Shown here: piece after piece, positions 47,329-57,474 of the stretch
Position numbering within the stretch: the stretch's first letter is position 1
How the letters are laid out: each line of letters begins with the position of its first letter
Assembly (NCBI RefSeq): GCF_947489715.1
Contig: NZ_CANLER010000001.1
Location: 682,001-746,000, forward strand
Source of the DNA: an uncultured Roseovarius sp.
Lineage (GTDB): Bacteria > Pseudomonadota > Alphaproteobacteria > Rhodobacterales > Rhodobacteraceae
Direction: 5' to 3'
DNA length: 64,000 bases
The notes under the pieces: model-generated
Told to the model about the DNA's origin: nothing
Database searches by the model: none
The model's input: the letters and a program-made list of their open reading frames with translations, nothing else
Program-made: the position numbers and the translations under genes

Positions 47329-47397
47329 TGCGGCCTGTTCTATGGCCTGAAATTACGCGCGATCAGCGCCGAACGAAGGTGTTGTCGAGGCGTGTCC

Positions 47398-47946
47398 TCA
47401 CATGGACAGGATATCGCTTGTAGATCGCACCTGCGCGATCTCACCCTCAAGCGTGGCCATGCTGACCGAATGGATCTGGCTGGCACGATGCGCCGTCCCA
47501 TCCGGCCCGGTGATGCCATAGGTCCAGACCGCATCAGACGCATAGACAGGCCGAAATCCCAGATCGGCGGCGCTGCGGGTGGTCGATTCCACGCAGTGAT
47601 TGGCCGTCGCGCCGCACAGAACGACACGCTCGACCCCGGCCTCCTCCAGAATGCCCTGCAACGGCGTGCCGACAAAGCCACTGCTGCCGGTCTTGATGAT
47701 CACCGGTTCGCCTTTCACCGGCGCGGCAACGGGCTGCACCGCCACACCGGGCGCATCGGGGTGAAACGGATCGTCCGGGTCGGTGCCATGATGGTGAATA
47801 TGGAGTACCGGCGCCCCGTCGGCGCGGAACTTGGCCAGCAGCGAGGCGATGTTATTTTCGGCCTCCGGGCAAGACCGCTCCGTGCCCGTCGCATCTTCAT
47901 GGGCCAACGCCATCTGCACATCAATTACCAGCAATGCTGTCTTCAT
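47398..47946 (-). CDS. isochorismatase-like cysteine hydrolase
   Basis: 182 residues with the catalytic triad of this family visible: Asp9 in LLVIDVQ, Lys85 in IIKTGSSGF and Cys118 in ANHCVESTTRSAADLG. It probably hydrolyses an amide such as nicotinamide or a similar small substrate, which cannot be told from sequence. It starts 12 bases downstream of the stop of the 2OG oxygenase gene on the same strand. Confidence 0.85.
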   Translation of the reverse strand: MKTALLVIDVQMALAHEDATGTERSCPEAENNIASLLAKFRADGAPVLHIHHHGTDPDDPFHPDAPGVAVQPVAAPVKGEPVIIKTGSSGFVGTPLQGILEEAGVERVVLCGATANHCVESTTRSAADLGFRPVYASDAVWTYGITGPDGTAHRASQIHSVSMATLEGEIAQVRSTSDILSM

Positions 47947-47958
47947 CTCTCAAATCCC

Positions 47959-48822
47959 CTAAGCGCTGGCGTCGGCACGGCGACCGGCCAAAATCTTTTC
48001 CACCCGTTTGCCATAAATCCGGACGTTGATGTCGTCATCAATCACCCGGTCCGGCACTTCGTCATATGTCAGGATGGCCGAAATGCGCGGATGCGCACCT
48101 TCGACCTTGGTGACGCCATGCAGGGAATAGCCCCCACGAAACAGGGTGAAAGTTCCGGCACCACGCGAAAACGTCTGCGCCTGTGACATATCCCCCGAAA
48201 GCAACCGGTCAACTGCGGCGCGATCTTCGTTCTGATCATTGCGCGAATTGGGCAGAAAGGTGAATTCGCCACCCTTTTCCGCAGCCTGAAGCAGCAAGGT
48301 GACCGTGCATTCGGTAGTGTCATAATGCCAGGCGTGCCAACTGCCGGGGCGCAGCGCTACCACGTTCAGTGCCTGGAACTCATCCGCACAACGATAAAGC
48401 TGCGCTTTCTTCTGCACACGCCGTACGAAATCTGTCAGAATATCCGAATGATAAAGCCGTTTGATGCCCGTCTCGGCGGGTATCTGATCGTCGGCAAGCT
48501 GCACCGCGATATGGGTGAATTCCTTGCGGCGGGGGTCATCTTGGGGCAGCGAAGGATCTATCGCACCCTGATAGATGTTGCGTTTCACATGCAGCACATC
48601 AGCGGTCGGCAACAGGTCATTGGCTTCACCATTCAGTCGGATCAGCGCATCGGAGCGCAGGAAACCGTCCAGATTGCACCAGCCTTGGCGCTCCATGCTC
48701 TGCTGGCATTCGGCCAGGAACTGCGCCCCGGCACCGCTGTCCAGATCGACAATCGGATAACGATCAAGGTCCACCAGCTCCAGGGCGATATCATCCTGGG
48801 CGGAACTGCGGCGTGGCGTCAT
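47959..48822 (-). CDS. Fe(II)/2-oxoglutarate oxygenase-like protein
   Basis: 287 residues from the ATG at 48822 (AGGAGAG upstream). The facial triad is visible: His166 and Asp168 in AWHYDTTE, and His235 in GYSLHGVTKV, followed by Arg246 in AHPRISAI for 2-oxoglutarate. No exact family is recognised. It resembles amino-acid or small-molecule hydroxylases. A divergent LysR gene 127 bases away suggests regulation by an inducer, and the downstream cysteine hydrolase may act in the same process. Confidence 0.75.
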   Translation of the reverse strand: MTPRRSSAQDDIALELVDLDRYPIVDLDSGAGAQFLAECQQSMERQGWCNLDGFLRSDALIRLNGEANDLLPTADVLHVKRNIYQGAIDPSLPQDDPRRKEFTHIAVQLADDQIPAETGIKRLYHSDILTDFVRRVQKKAQLYRCADEFQALNVVALRPGSWHAWHYDTTECTVTLLLQAAEKGGEFTFLPNSRNDQNEDRAAVDRLLSGDMSQAQTFSRGAGTFTLFRGGYSLHGVTKVEGAHPRISAILTYDEVPDRVIDDDINVRIYGKRVEKILAGRRADASA

Positions 48823-48949
48823 GGCGCTCTCCTGTCATTGCATGCCGCCGCAGAATGCCCGGCGGTCTTTCGACCCACTATGCAGCTGCGGCTCAAGCAG
48901 ATAAAACGAAATAATAATCGCCCATGAACATAGAAAACTTGGTCAAACC

Positions 48950-49819
48950 ATGCGCCACAATCTCAACCTGAACTGGCTCCGCAGCTTTGAGGCCGCCGCA
49001 CGACTGCTCAGTTTTACGGCGGCCAGCCTTGAAATCGGGCTGACCCAGACCGCCGTCAGCCAGCACATCAAGGCGCTTGAGGCACAGCTTGGCGACAAGC
49101 TTTTCGTGCGTCGACCCAAGAGCCTGCAACTCACTGATGTGGGCAAAGCCTATCTTCTGACCGTGCGCGAGGCGCTTGATACGATCGAGATGTCGACCAC
49201 TGGATTGTTCGGTCCCCGCCAGGCCAGCACGATTGTGCTGCGTGCCTCCATGGCATTTATCGTCTGGATATCGCCCCGTCTCGGGGCGTTTCTGCACGAA
49301 CACCCCGATACCGGGGTCAAGCTGGTAACCTCAATCTGGAAAGGCCCCGCCGACCAGCAACCGGTTGATGTCGATATCATCCTTGGCCCGAATGAACATG
49401 CCCGCGCCGATCTTGAGAAACTGTCAGAAGAAACGATCGTGCCGATCTGTGGCACGGCACTCGCACGCGACATCAGAACGCCGCAGGATCTGCTTTTGCA
49501 AAAACCGATTCACATCATGGGATTTGACGATCACTGGGCACGGTACCTGTCGGCCTTCGCGTTGAAACCCGCGCTTTCGGGCGGTCATCTGGTCACCGAT
49601 ACCGCAACCACCGCAATCGAAATGGTTGCGGCCGGCCTGGGATGTGCTGCGGTGATCGAACGATTTGCCCGGCAGGCAATCGAAGCCGGGCGCGATATTT
49701 CGATCGTGGGTGACCCGGTTGCGTTGGGCCAGTCCCATTTTCTGGTGCGGGCCGAACGGCGCGCATCGGCCCAACCCGCTGTCGAGGCGTTCGAAGCATG
49801 GCTTCGGCGTCAATTCTGA
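48950..49819 (+). CDS. LysR-type transcriptional regulator
   Basis: 289 residues. The helix-turn-helix is in the form of glycine-cleavage-type (GcvA) regulators: LNWLRSFEAAARLLSFTAAS then QTAVSQHIKALEAQLGDKLF. The effector domain is complete. It is divergent from the 2OG oxygenase/cysteine hydrolase pair and probably regulates it. Confidence 0.88.
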   Translation: MRHNLNLNWLRSFEAAARLLSFTAASLEIGLTQTAVSQHIKALEAQLGDKLFVRRPKSLQLTDVGKAYLLTVREALDTIEMSTTGLFGPRQASTIVLRASMAFIVWISPRLGAFLHEHPDTGVKLVTSIWKGPADQQPVDVDIILGPNEHARADLEKLSEETIVPICGTALARDIRTPQDLLLQKPIHIMGFDDHWARYLSAFALKPALSGGHLVTDTATTAIEMVAAGLGCAAVIERFARQAIEAGRDISIVGDPVALGQSHFLVRAERRASAQPAVEAFEAWLRRQF

Positions 49820-49890
49820 CATCATGTGCTGTTCTGACGGTACTGCCGACGCGCGCGCCCTGTTAATCCCGCCCATTGCGGTAAATTGCA

Positions 49891-49930
49891 CCGACGTAAT
49901 ACCGACAAAATACCGACGTTATACCGACAT
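49891..49930. repeat. second array of ATACCGAC tandem repeats
   Basis: CCGACGT (49891-49897), then AATACCGACAA (49898-49908), AATACCGACGT (49909-49919) and TATACCGACAT (49920-49930), the same 11-bp unit as at 9713. It lies in a 245-bp gap between convergent genes. The remainder of the gap shows only a weak CCCG/CGGG hairpin near 49960 before a T-rich run. Confidence 0.7.
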
Positions 49931-50064
49931 GGGTTTTCCAGCGTTTTCAGGGTGTTAACCCGATTCTCCGGGCTTTTGTTGTGACGGATCGAAATCAGGT
50001 GTCGACCGCGCTTTAAAATCCGGGGGCAGGGCGCTGGTTAGGGCAGGCGCTAAATCCGCATTGC

Positions 50065-50652
50065 TCACACCGCGCGCGGCTTTGCCAGTTGCCATTCCAG
50101 ATTGGCGCGCACCGCGGGCCATTCACCGGGGATGATCGAATAGACAGCGGTGTCACGCAGGCTGCCATTGGCCATGATCATGTGGTGGCGCAGCACCCCG
50201 TCGAACTTGGCCCCCAGCCGCTCGATGGCGCGGCGGGATTGGACATTCATGAAATGGGTGCGAAACTCAACTGCGATACAGTCCAGTACCTCGAACGCAT
50301 GGCGAAGTAGCATCAGCTTGCATTCGGTATTCACCGGCCCGCGTTGCGCCGATTTGCCCAGCCAGGTTGACCCGATTTCGACCCGCCGGTTGGCGGCATC
50401 AATGTTCATGTAGGTGGTCATGCCAACCGCGCGGCCCGCCCTGTCCAGGATGGCAAAGGGCAGCATCGCGCCTTGCGCCTGAAGGTCCAGACGACGGGTG
50501 ATTTCGGCGGCCATCCCGTCCGCTGTCGGGATCATCGTATACCAAAGCCCCTGAAGATCAGCGGCTGCCTCGGAGAGGTCACTGGCCTGCTCCTGCGACA
50601 GCGGCGCCAATGTTGCATGAGTGCTGCTTAGCGTGACAGGTTCGGGCCACAT
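50065..50652 (-). CDS. RimJ/RimL-type GNAT acetyltransferase
   Basis: 195 residues. The RimJ-like signature is clear: EIGSTWLGKSAQRGPVNTEC, LMLLRHAFEVLDCIAVEFRT and NVQSRRAIERLGAKFDGVLR. Such enzymes acetylate protein N-termini, antibiotics or amino acids. It lies 60 bases downstream of the tpa stop on the same strand. The target is unknown. Confidence 0.83.
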   Translation of the reverse strand: MWPEPVTLSSTHATLAPLSQEQASDLSEAAADLQGLWYTMIPTADGMAAEITRRLDLQAQGAMLPFAILDRAGRAVGMTTYMNIDAANRRVEIGSTWLGKSAQRGPVNTECKLMLLRHAFEVLDCIAVEFRTHFMNVQSRRAIERLGAKFDGVLRHHMIMANGSLRDTAVYSIIPGEWPAVRANLEWQLAKPRAV

Positions 50653-50712
50653 CGTTTTGATATCTTTCAGTAAAACCCCACCCCGAGGGAGATCGCAGGG
50701 TGGGGCATCAGC

Positions 50713-52110
50713 TTAACCAAATACTTTGGTCAAAGCCTTGTCAGTCGCACTGACGATCTGGTCGATATCGTCCTTGGTGGCGATCAGGGCCGGGCTGTAG
50801 CACAGCGTGTTGTTAAAGCCGGGGATCGATCGGTTGGTCACCCCGATGATCACACCCTGCGCGTTGCAATCGCCGACCACGGCTTGCGCCAGTTTCTCAT
50901 CCACCGGCTCCTTGGTCGAACGGTCTGACACCAGCTCGGCCCCAAGGAACAGGCCCTTGCCGCGCACCTGACCGATCACTTCGTGCTTGTCCTGCAGCGC
51001 CTTCAGCTGATCCAGCATGTAGTCGCCCATCGCCACGGTGTTATCCAGCAGGTTTTCCTCTTCGATAATCGCCATGTTTTCCAGCGCCGCCGCCGGGCCC
51101 GCCGTACAGCCACCAAAGGTCGAGATGTCGCGGAAATAGTTCATCGGATCGCTGGCATCGTCACGGAACAGTTCGAACACTTTCTCGTTGGTCACACAGC
51201 AGGCAATCGCCGCATAGCCCGAGGCGACGCCCTTGGCCATGGTCACGAAATCGGGTTCGACGCCGTAATGCTGATAGCCGAACCATGTGCCGGTACGGCC
51301 CACGCCACAGACCACTTCGTCGATATGTAGCAGGATGTCATACTTGCGGCAAATCTCCTGCACGCGCGGCCAGTAACCCTCGGGCGGAACGATCACGCCA
51401 CCACCCGCAGTCACCGGCTCAAGGCAGAGCGCACCCACGGTATCCGGGCCTTCACGCAGGATGACCTCTTCGATCGCATTGGCGGCGGCCAGTCCGTATT
51501 CCTCACCGCTCAGATCCCATTGCGCGCGGTATTCCAGACAATGCGGAACCTCAACGAAACCAGGGGTATAGGGGCCATATTGCGCACCGCGCTCAGGCTG
51601 GCCACCTGCCGACAGGGTGGTGATGGTGGTGCCGTGATAGTCGCGCTCACGGTAGAGGATTTTATGCTTTTTGCCGCCATAGCGTTTATGCGCAATCTGG
51701 CGCACCATCTTGAAGGCTTTCTCATTCGCCTCGGAGCCCGAGTTGGTATAATAGACCCGGCTCAATCCCGGCATTTTCGAGATCAGCTTCTCTGAAAACA
51801 GCGCGCCGGGGATCGACCCGGTGGACCCCGCGAAATAGGGTAGCTGGATCAGCTGATCCCGAACCGCATTGGCGATACGCTCGCGGCCATAGCCGACGTT
51901 GACGGTCCAGACACCGCCCGACACCGCATCGACATGCTCCTTACCCTTCTGGTCCCAAACCCGCATGCCGCGCCCCTCGACGATGATCCGCGGATCTGCC
52001 TTGGGATCAGGGCCCGTGAAGGGTTCGTGCTGAATCAGGTGGTGCCAGACATGGGCGCGGTCGGCCTCTACGATTTTGCTGATATCATTATCCAAAACTT
52101 TGCCGTCCAT
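50713..52110 (-). CDS. tpa: taurine-pyruvate aminotransferase (class III, PLP)
   Basis: 465 residues, strongly resembling the taurine:pyruvate aminotransferases of Roseobacter and Rhodococcus. The N-terminal half matches in HVWHHLIQHEPF and GKEHVDAVSGGVWTVNVGYG, and the PLP lysine lies in DFVTMAKGVASGYAAI. The enzyme would convert taurine to sulfoacetaldehyde. GGAGAA precedes the ATG at 52110. The partner xsc and the taurine transporter are not adjacent, so another omega-amino acid substrate remains possible. Confidence 0.8.
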   Translation of the reverse strand: MDGKVLDNDISKIVEADRAHVWHHLIQHEPFTGPDPKADPRIIVEGRGMRVWDQKGKEHVDAVSGGVWTVNVGYGRERIANAVRDQLIQLPYFAGSTGSIPGALFSEKLISKMPGLSRVYYTNSGSEANEKAFKMVRQIAHKRYGGKKHKILYRERDYHGTTITTLSAGGQPERGAQYGPYTPGFVEVPHCLEYRAQWDLSGEEYGLAAANAIEEVILREGPDTVGALCLEPVTAGGGVIVPPEGYWPRVQEICRKYDILLHIDEVVCGVGRTGTWFGYQHYGVEPDFVTMAKGVASGYAAIACCVTNEKVFELFRDDASDPMNYFRDISTFGGCTAGPAAALENMAIIEEENLLDNTVAMGDYMLDQLKALQDKHEVIGQVRGKGLFLGAELVSDRSTKEPVDEKLAQAVVGDCNAQGVIIGVTNRSIPGFNNTLCYSPALIATKDDIDQIVSATDKALTKVFG

Positions 52111-52213
52111 TTCGGTTCTCCATCGTTTGAAGCCCGGAGGGGTATCCAGGCGAATTATGCTGCGCGCGCCGCACGTAATATCTAATTCATATCAACGGTC
52201 AGAATCAGGGTTT

Positions 52214-52226
52214 CTGATAGGACCAG
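52214..52226 (-). promoter_or_regulatory. possible TauR-like half site upstream of tpa
   Basis: On the minus strand CTGGTCCTATCAG lies about 105 bases before the tpa start. It recalls CTGGACYTAA, the direct repeat reported for the taurine regulator TauR, with two differences. Only one copy is evident. The 230-bp intergenic space otherwise holds no clear gene. Confidence 0.2.
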
Positions 52227-52340
52227 TTTCCAGCTTTATCTATCGCCAGTTTTGATCAAATAACAGCGTGGCGGGGAATAAACCCTTGTTTGTACGGCTG
52301 ATTTCAATCACTCGCTTGTGCAGTCTTCAACGGGCGTTGC

Positions 52341-53192
52341 TCAAAGGTGACGCGCAAACCTGAGCAGCGCCGCACCGGCAAGGGTGAGTATGGTCGAGAC
52401 CACTTTCGCCAGGTTCAAAGGCTCCTTCAGGAAGAACACACCGAACAACACGGCAAAAACAATACTGGTTTCACGCAATGCTGTCACCAGTGCAATGGGG
52501 GCTTGGGTAAAAGCCCAGATTACCAAGGCGAAGGCAATGAAAGATGCGCTGCCACCCATTAATCCGCGCAGTTTTTGCGTGGTCAGCGCTATGCGTACAA
52601 TCTGAGGTCGCCAAAGCAACATGGTGCCGGTGAACCCCATTGTCGATCCGATTGCCAACCAGCCATAAAACCCCACCGCCGAACCCGAAAGCCGTGCACC
52701 CAGCCCGTCCACCAGCGAATAGGCGGCGATGAAGCAACCGGTTATCAGCGCAAGCGAGGCAGCAGTCAGATTGCGTTGCCCGGTTTCCTTACGCACCAGT
52801 GCAAGGCTGATGATGCCGATCCCGATCGTCGCCACGCCGATGATTTCGGGCAGGTTCAGGGCCACGCCCAGCATGCCGACAGACACGCCCGCCACGATCA
52901 AAGGGGCCACACCGCGGGCGATAGGATAGACCTGAGAGAGATCGCCCACTCGGTACGCCAATGTCAGAAATATCTGGTATCCGACATGCAACGCGATCCC
53001 GGCAAAGAGATACGGTAAACTCTCGGCGGCCGGTAAGGGAAAGCTGATCACGGCCAAGATCGCAAGCGGCGCCTGTCCCATCATCACCGCGCTCATGCCG
53101 ACAAATTTATCCGTGCCGGATTTCAAAAGCGCATTCCAAAGCGCGTGCAGCAACGCCGCGGCGATCACCACCAGAAAAACGGTTGTGGTCAT
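52341..53192 (-). CDS. EamA-family (DMT) membrane transporter
   Basis: 283 residues with ten hydrophobic helices in two EamA repeats. The second repeat ends ALRETSIVFAVLFGVFFLKEPL, a family hallmark. It is a drug/metabolite exporter-type permease of unknown substrate. It starts 21 bases before the hemC stop region on the same strand. Confidence 0.85.
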   Translation of the reverse strand: MTTTVFLVVIAAALLHALWNALLKSGTDKFVGMSAVMMGQAPLAILAVISFPLPAAESLPYLFAGIALHVGYQIFLTLAYRVGDLSQVYPIARGVAPLIVAGVSVGMLGVALNLPEIIGVATIGIGIISLALVRKETGQRNLTAASLALITGCFIAAYSLVDGLGARLSGSAVGFYGWLAIGSTMGFTGTMLLWRPQIVRIALTTQKLRGLMGGSASFIAFALVIWAFTQAPIALVTALRETSIVFAVLFGVFFLKEPLNLAKVVSTILTLAGAALLRFARHL

Positions 53193-53213
53193 AGCGACCC
53201 CTCCGGTCCGGTC

Positions 53214-54173
53214 TTACGACCGCCAGTCAAAAAACCCGTCCCCGGCCTCGGACAAGAGGGTTGCCGCCATGGCGCGGCCCAGCTCGGCCCCATCTTCAAT
53301 CGGTGCGGTGCGATCATCACTCAAGCTTTCGCTGCCATCGGGGCGCAGGATTTCACCGCGCAGGCGCAGCGTGCCATTGTCCAAATCCGCCAACCCGGCA
53401 ATCGGGGTTTCACAAGACCCATCAAGTGCTTCCAGAAAAGCGCGTTCTGCGGCCAATTGATGACCGGTTTCAGTATGGTGAATGGCGGCCAGCATTTCGG
53501 CGGCACGTAGATCGTCCTGACGCCGCTCAATGCCGATAGCGCCTTGCGCCACGGCTGGCAGCATCACGTCAGGATCAATCGCGGCCGTGGCCACGTCGTT
53601 GCGATCCAACCGGTTGAGACCGGCCATGGCAAGGAATGTGCAGGCAGCGATGCCATCTTCCAGTTTTTTCAATCGGGTCTGAACATTGCCCCTGAATTCC
53701 ACTACTTCAAGATGTGGATAGGCCAGCAAAACCTGGGCCTTGCGGCGCAATGAGGACGTACCGACCTTGGCCTTTTCGGGCAGTCCGCCCAGTGATTGTG
53801 CAACTGGCGAGACAAAGGCGTCACGTACATCTTCGCGCGGCAGGTAGCAGTCGATTACCAGCCCCCCGGGCTGCAATACGGGCATATCCTTCATCGAATG
53901 AATGGCAATATCGATGGCACCGGACAATAGCGCCTCTTCGATTTCGCGGGTGAACAACCCCTTGCCGCCGATCTCTTTGAGCGGCCGGTCGGCATCAATC
54001 ATTGCGCGATTGTCGCCAGTGGTCTTGATCACCGTGATTTCAAATGCGTCCTGTGGCAGATCAAAGGCCGCCGCCAACCGGTCCCGCGTCTCATACGCCT
54101 GCGCCAGTGCCAAAGGAGAGCCGCGTGTGCCCAATTTCATAGGTGTCCGGGGCGAGGGTAAATTCAATGTCAT
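53214..54173 (-). CDS. hemC: porphobilinogen deaminase (hydroxymethylbilane synthase)
   Basis: 319 residues with the family motifs [46 protein letters not shown] and HSMKDMP. The dipyrromethane cofactor Cys lies in [12 protein letters not shown]. It polymerises four porphobilinogens in tetrapyrrole synthesis. It is divergent from hemE across 96 bases, so the two can share control. Confidence 0.97.
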   Translation of the reverse strand: MTLNLPSPRTPMKLGTRGSPLALAQAYETRDRLAAAFDLPQDAFEITVIKTTGDNRAMIDADRPLKEIGGKGLFTREIEEALLSGAIDIAIHSMKDMPVLQPGGLVIDCYLPREDVRDAFVSPVAQSLGGLPEKAKVGTSSLRRKAQVLLAYPHLEVVEFRGNVQTRLKKLEDGIAACTFLAMAGLNRLDRNDVATAAIDPDVMLPAVAQGAIGIERRQDDLRAAEMLAAIHHTETGHQLAAERAFLEALDGSCETPIAGLADLDNGTLRLRGEILRPDGSESLSDDRTAPIEDGAELGRAMAATLLSEAGDGFFDWRS

Positions 54174-54269
54174 AATAGCGGTTTAGACTTCGCCATTGGC
54201 TCTTGCAAGACGGCTGCTGTTGACATCTTGTCGCCTGGGGGCGACCACCCTCTAAACCGGAGGATGAAC

Positions 54270-55304
54270 ATGGTCAGGCAAAAGACGATTCTCAAGGCGT
54301 TGGCGGGCGAAACGCAGGATGTGCCACCCATCTGGATGATGCGCCAGGCCGGGCGCTACCTGCCCGAATATCGCGCCACCCGTGCCGAGGCCGGTGATTT
54401 CCTTTCCTTGTGCTACAACAGTGATCTGGCAACCGAGGTAACGTTGCAACCCATTCGCCGTTACGGGTTTGATGCCGCGATCCTGTTTGCGGATATCCTC
54501 TTGCTGCCACAAGCTCTTGGTGCAGATCTGTGGTTTGTCACGGGGGAGGGGCCGCGCCTTTCAACCATCTCCGATCAGGCCGGATTGGATGCATTGAAGC
54601 CAACGCCGGACATCCACGAAACACTTTCGCCTATCTATCAAACGGTACGAAACCTATCGGGCGCTTTACCCTCCGAAACGACCTTGATCGGCTTCGCTGG
54701 TGCCCCTTGGACCGTCGCCACATACATGATTGCCGGACGCGGTACACCCGACCAGGGCCCCGCCCATGCGCTGAAGGACGAAAATCGCACAGTATTTGAG
54801 GGACTGTTGGCGCGCTTGACCGAAGCGACGATCGAATATCTTTCGGCCCAGATCGACGCCGGAGCAGAAGTGGTCAAGCTTTTCGACAGTTGGGCAGGAT
54901 CGCTTAAAGGTTCAGATTTTGACCGCTACGCGACCGGACCCGCCCGCCAAATAATTGAAGCGCTAAAAGCTCGCCACCCGGATACGCCCGTCATCGCCTT
55001 TCCCCGTGAGGCGGGTGACAAATATGTCGGGTTTCATCAGGCCACGGGCGCCGATTGTGTTGCACTGGACAATTCCGTCAGCCCAGGATGGGCGGTTGCG
55101 AACGTCCAGAAAGATGGCTGTGTTCAGGGTAATCTGGCGTCGTCGCACATGGTGACCGGCGGTGAGGCGTTGGCGCAAGAAACACGCGCCATTGTCAAAG
55201 CCTTCGGCAATGGTCCGCATATCTTCAACCTGGGTCACGGTATTACACCAGATGCCGATCCGGACAATGTCCAACGCATGATCGACGTTGTGCGGGGAGG
55301 GTAG
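54270..55304 (+). CDS. hemE: uroporphyrinogen decarboxylase
   Basis: 344 residues. The frame opens at 54228 with other ATGs, but GGAGG at 54259-54263 gives a 6-base spacing only to the ATG at 54270, so [13 protein letters not shown] is chosen. The active-site motif [17 protein letters not shown] is at the N-terminus, and the conserved [14 protein letters not shown] and NLGHGI are present. It converts uroporphyrinogen III to coproporphyrinogen III. Confidence 0.97.
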   Translation: MVRQKTILKALAGETQDVPPIWMMRQAGRYLPEYRATRAEAGDFLSLCYNSDLATEVTLQPIRRYGFDAAILFADILLLPQALGADLWFVTGEGPRLSTISDQAGLDALKPTPDIHETLSPIYQTVRNLSGALPSETTLIGFAGAPWTVATYMIAGRGTPDQGPAHALKDENRTVFEGLLARLTEATIEYLSAQIDAGAEVVKLFDSWAGSLKGSDFDRYATGPARQIIEALKARHPDTPVIAFPREAGDKYVGFHQATGADCVALDNSVSPGWAVANVQKDGCVQGNLASSHMVTGGEALAQETRAIVKAFGNGPHIFNLGHGITPDADPDNVQRMIDVVRGG

Positions 55305-55372
55305 CACAAGGGTCTGCCTGCGGTGAAGGCAGCTTCCTCAGCAACCAAAGACGTGCTGCGTTCTTCGTGATG

Positions 55373-57250
55373 TTACTCGTTGACGATGACGGGTTTCGCC
55401 TGATCGGCGCGTTCGATCCATTTCGACAGAGTTTCATTCATGAGTTTGGGATTGCGGGTTTCAATCGCCTGGCCCAAAGCGTTGAGCGCGTTGGCCATTT
55501 CGATCTCGGATAGGTGGTTTTCCTGGGCGCGCAGAATGCGTTTATGGGGCGTCGTCAGCATGTCGGACCCGATCAGCAGTTCCTCGTGCATCTTTTCGCC
55601 GGGGCGGAGCCCGGTTATTTCAATCTCGATATCGCCTTCGGGATTGGACTCGTCTCGTACGCTCAACCCCGCACCTTGGATCATCTTACGCGCGACATCA
55701 CGGATCGGAACCGGCTTGCCCATGTCCAGTACGAAAACATCTCCGCCCCGCGCGAATGTGCCAGCCAATAGAACCAGCTGCACCGCTTCGGGGATGGTCA
55801 TGAAATAACGGGTGATGTCATTATGGGTCAGCGTTATCGGTCCACCGCGGGCAATCTGCTCCTGAAACAGTGGAATGACCGATCCCGAAGATCCGAGCAC
55901 ATTACCGAACCGCACCATCGCAAAACGTGTCGTGGTCGAGCGCGTTGCCAGATCCTGGATCAGCAATTCGGCAAAACGTTTGGATGCACCCATGATCGAG
56001 GACGGGCGCACCGCCTTGTCCGTCGAAACCAGAATAAAGCGCTCTACGCCCGCCTCGCGCGCGGCATCAGCCACGACTTTGGTGCCAAGCACGTTGTTAC
56101 GCATACCTTCAAGAGCGTTGTATTCGACCAGTGGCACATGCTTATAAGCGGCGGCGTGCAGTACGGTATCGACTTTGTATTTTGCCATTACGCCGGTTAC
56201 CAGATCACGTTCACAGACCGATCCCAGTACCGGCTGAATGTCGATTTCGGTTCCCAGGTGGCGCAACTCTCGGTCAATTTCAAACAAAAGCAGTTCTGAG
56301 TGATCCATCAACACCACGCGTTCGGGGTTGAAGGCCATGAGTTGTCGGCAGATTTCTGACCCGATGGAACCGCCCGCACCGGTCACAAGGATCGAGCGGG
56401 AATGATAGGTTTCGGAAACGCCGGGCAGATCCTCTTCAAGGCGGTCGCGGCCAAGCAGGGCATTCAGATCGACGGATTTTTGGCCGGCTCCTTTGCCGGT
56501 GCGACGCCCGTTGAAATTGGCGAAGGACGGCAGGGCATGGATGTTACATCCCAGAGGCGACAGGCCGCGGATGATGCGGGACTGGACTGCGGCGCTGGCA
56601 CTCGGCATCGCCAGGATGATCCGTTCGGCGTGGTGGTGTTGCACAAGTTGGGGGATGTCCGTGGGCGCATATACGCCAAGGCCTGCGATGATCTGACCTT
56701 GAAGTCGCGGATTGTCATCGGCAAAGGCGACAGGCCTCACGCTGTCATCGGATGCAAGCGCCGCGACAAGTTGCTGCCCCGTCTGTCCGGCCCCGTAGAT
56801 GATGACCGGCGCACAGGGTTGTCCCGCATTATTACGCCGCTGTCGTCGATGGCGCAGCAGCAATCGGGCGGAAACGCTAAGTATGAGAAATATCAGGCCC
56901 GTCACCACAAATACGTGGATAGGTGTTCCAGTCTGAGCCAGCATCGGTGACGCAAGGGCAGCGATATTTGCCATACCGACGGCCACCAATGCTGAATTCG
57001 CAAAACCCTGCATCTGGTATATCGCAAGGTCAATTTTATGCAGATCCAGCAGAACCGTTGCAAGCGCCCCGGTGACCAATAACACCAGCAGATCGGTCGG
57101 GGCGGCCGCAGGCACGAATCCCCAACGCTCCGTGCCGGAAAGCAAAAGCGATGCGGCCAGATAGGAAATCACAATCAGCAATAGATCGAGTGCAAGCAGC
57201 GTCCAAGCCTTATGCGCCCGGTTGAGCGGCGTCGCTACTTCATGTTTCAT
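55373..57250 (-). CDS. membrane nucleotide-sugar dehydratase/epimerase (CapD/PglF type)
   Basis: 625 residues from the ATG at 57250. Four N-terminal membrane helices (residues about 15-135) and a CoA-binding-like Rossmann domain are followed by the catalytic SDR domain. The NAD motif is GAGGSIGSEICRQL and the catalytic region is STDKAVRPSSIMGASKRFAE. Relatives make UDP-4-keto-6-deoxy sugars for capsule, O-antigen or glycosylation. No other polysaccharide genes are next to it. Confidence 0.9.
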   Translation of the reverse strand: MKHEVATPLNRAHKAWTLLALDLLLIVISYLAASLLLSGTERWGFVPAAAPTDLLVLLVTGALATVLLDLHKIDLAIYQMQGFANSALVAVGMANIAALASPMLAQTGTPIHVFVVTGLIFLILSVSARLLLRHRRQRRNNAGQPCAPVIIYGAGQTGQQLVAALASDDSVRPVAFADDNPRLQGQIIAGLGVYAPTDIPQLVQHHHAERIILAMPSASAAVQSRIIRGLSPLGCNIHALPSFANFNGRRTGKGAGQKSVDLNALLGRDRLEEDLPGVSETYHSRSILVTGAGGSIGSEICRQLMAFNPERVVLMDHSELLLFEIDRELRHLGTEIDIQPVLGSVCERDLVTGVMAKYKVDTVLHAAAYKHVPLVEYNALEGMRNNVLGTKVVADAAREAGVERFILVSTDKAVRPSSIMGASKRFAELLIQDLATRSTTTRFAMVRFGNVLGSSGSVIPLFQEQIARGGPITLTHNDITRYFMTIPEAVQLVLLAGTFARGGDVFVLDMGKPVPIRDVARKMIQGAGLSVRDESNPEGDIEIEITGLRPGEKMHEELLIGSDMLTTPHKRILRAQENHLSEIEMANALNALGQAIETRNPKLMNETLSKWIERADQAKPVIVNE

Positions 57251-57474
57251 GCCCGATACCCCCAACGGGCAGATATGCCCCGGTACAGCGTGACGGGCCC
57301 GATAGCCCGGCACCTGCTGGTCATTTGGTGTATCTTAGCCCGCCCATCAACACCCGAACAAGTCACGATAGCGCCAGTGCAAGAAACATGTTTTTGCTGA
57401 TGCTTCTTGGTCCAAATGAGCGACCTGAAATAGTTGTCCGGGCGAAGGACACATTGCGTCACGGTTTTGTGGCA

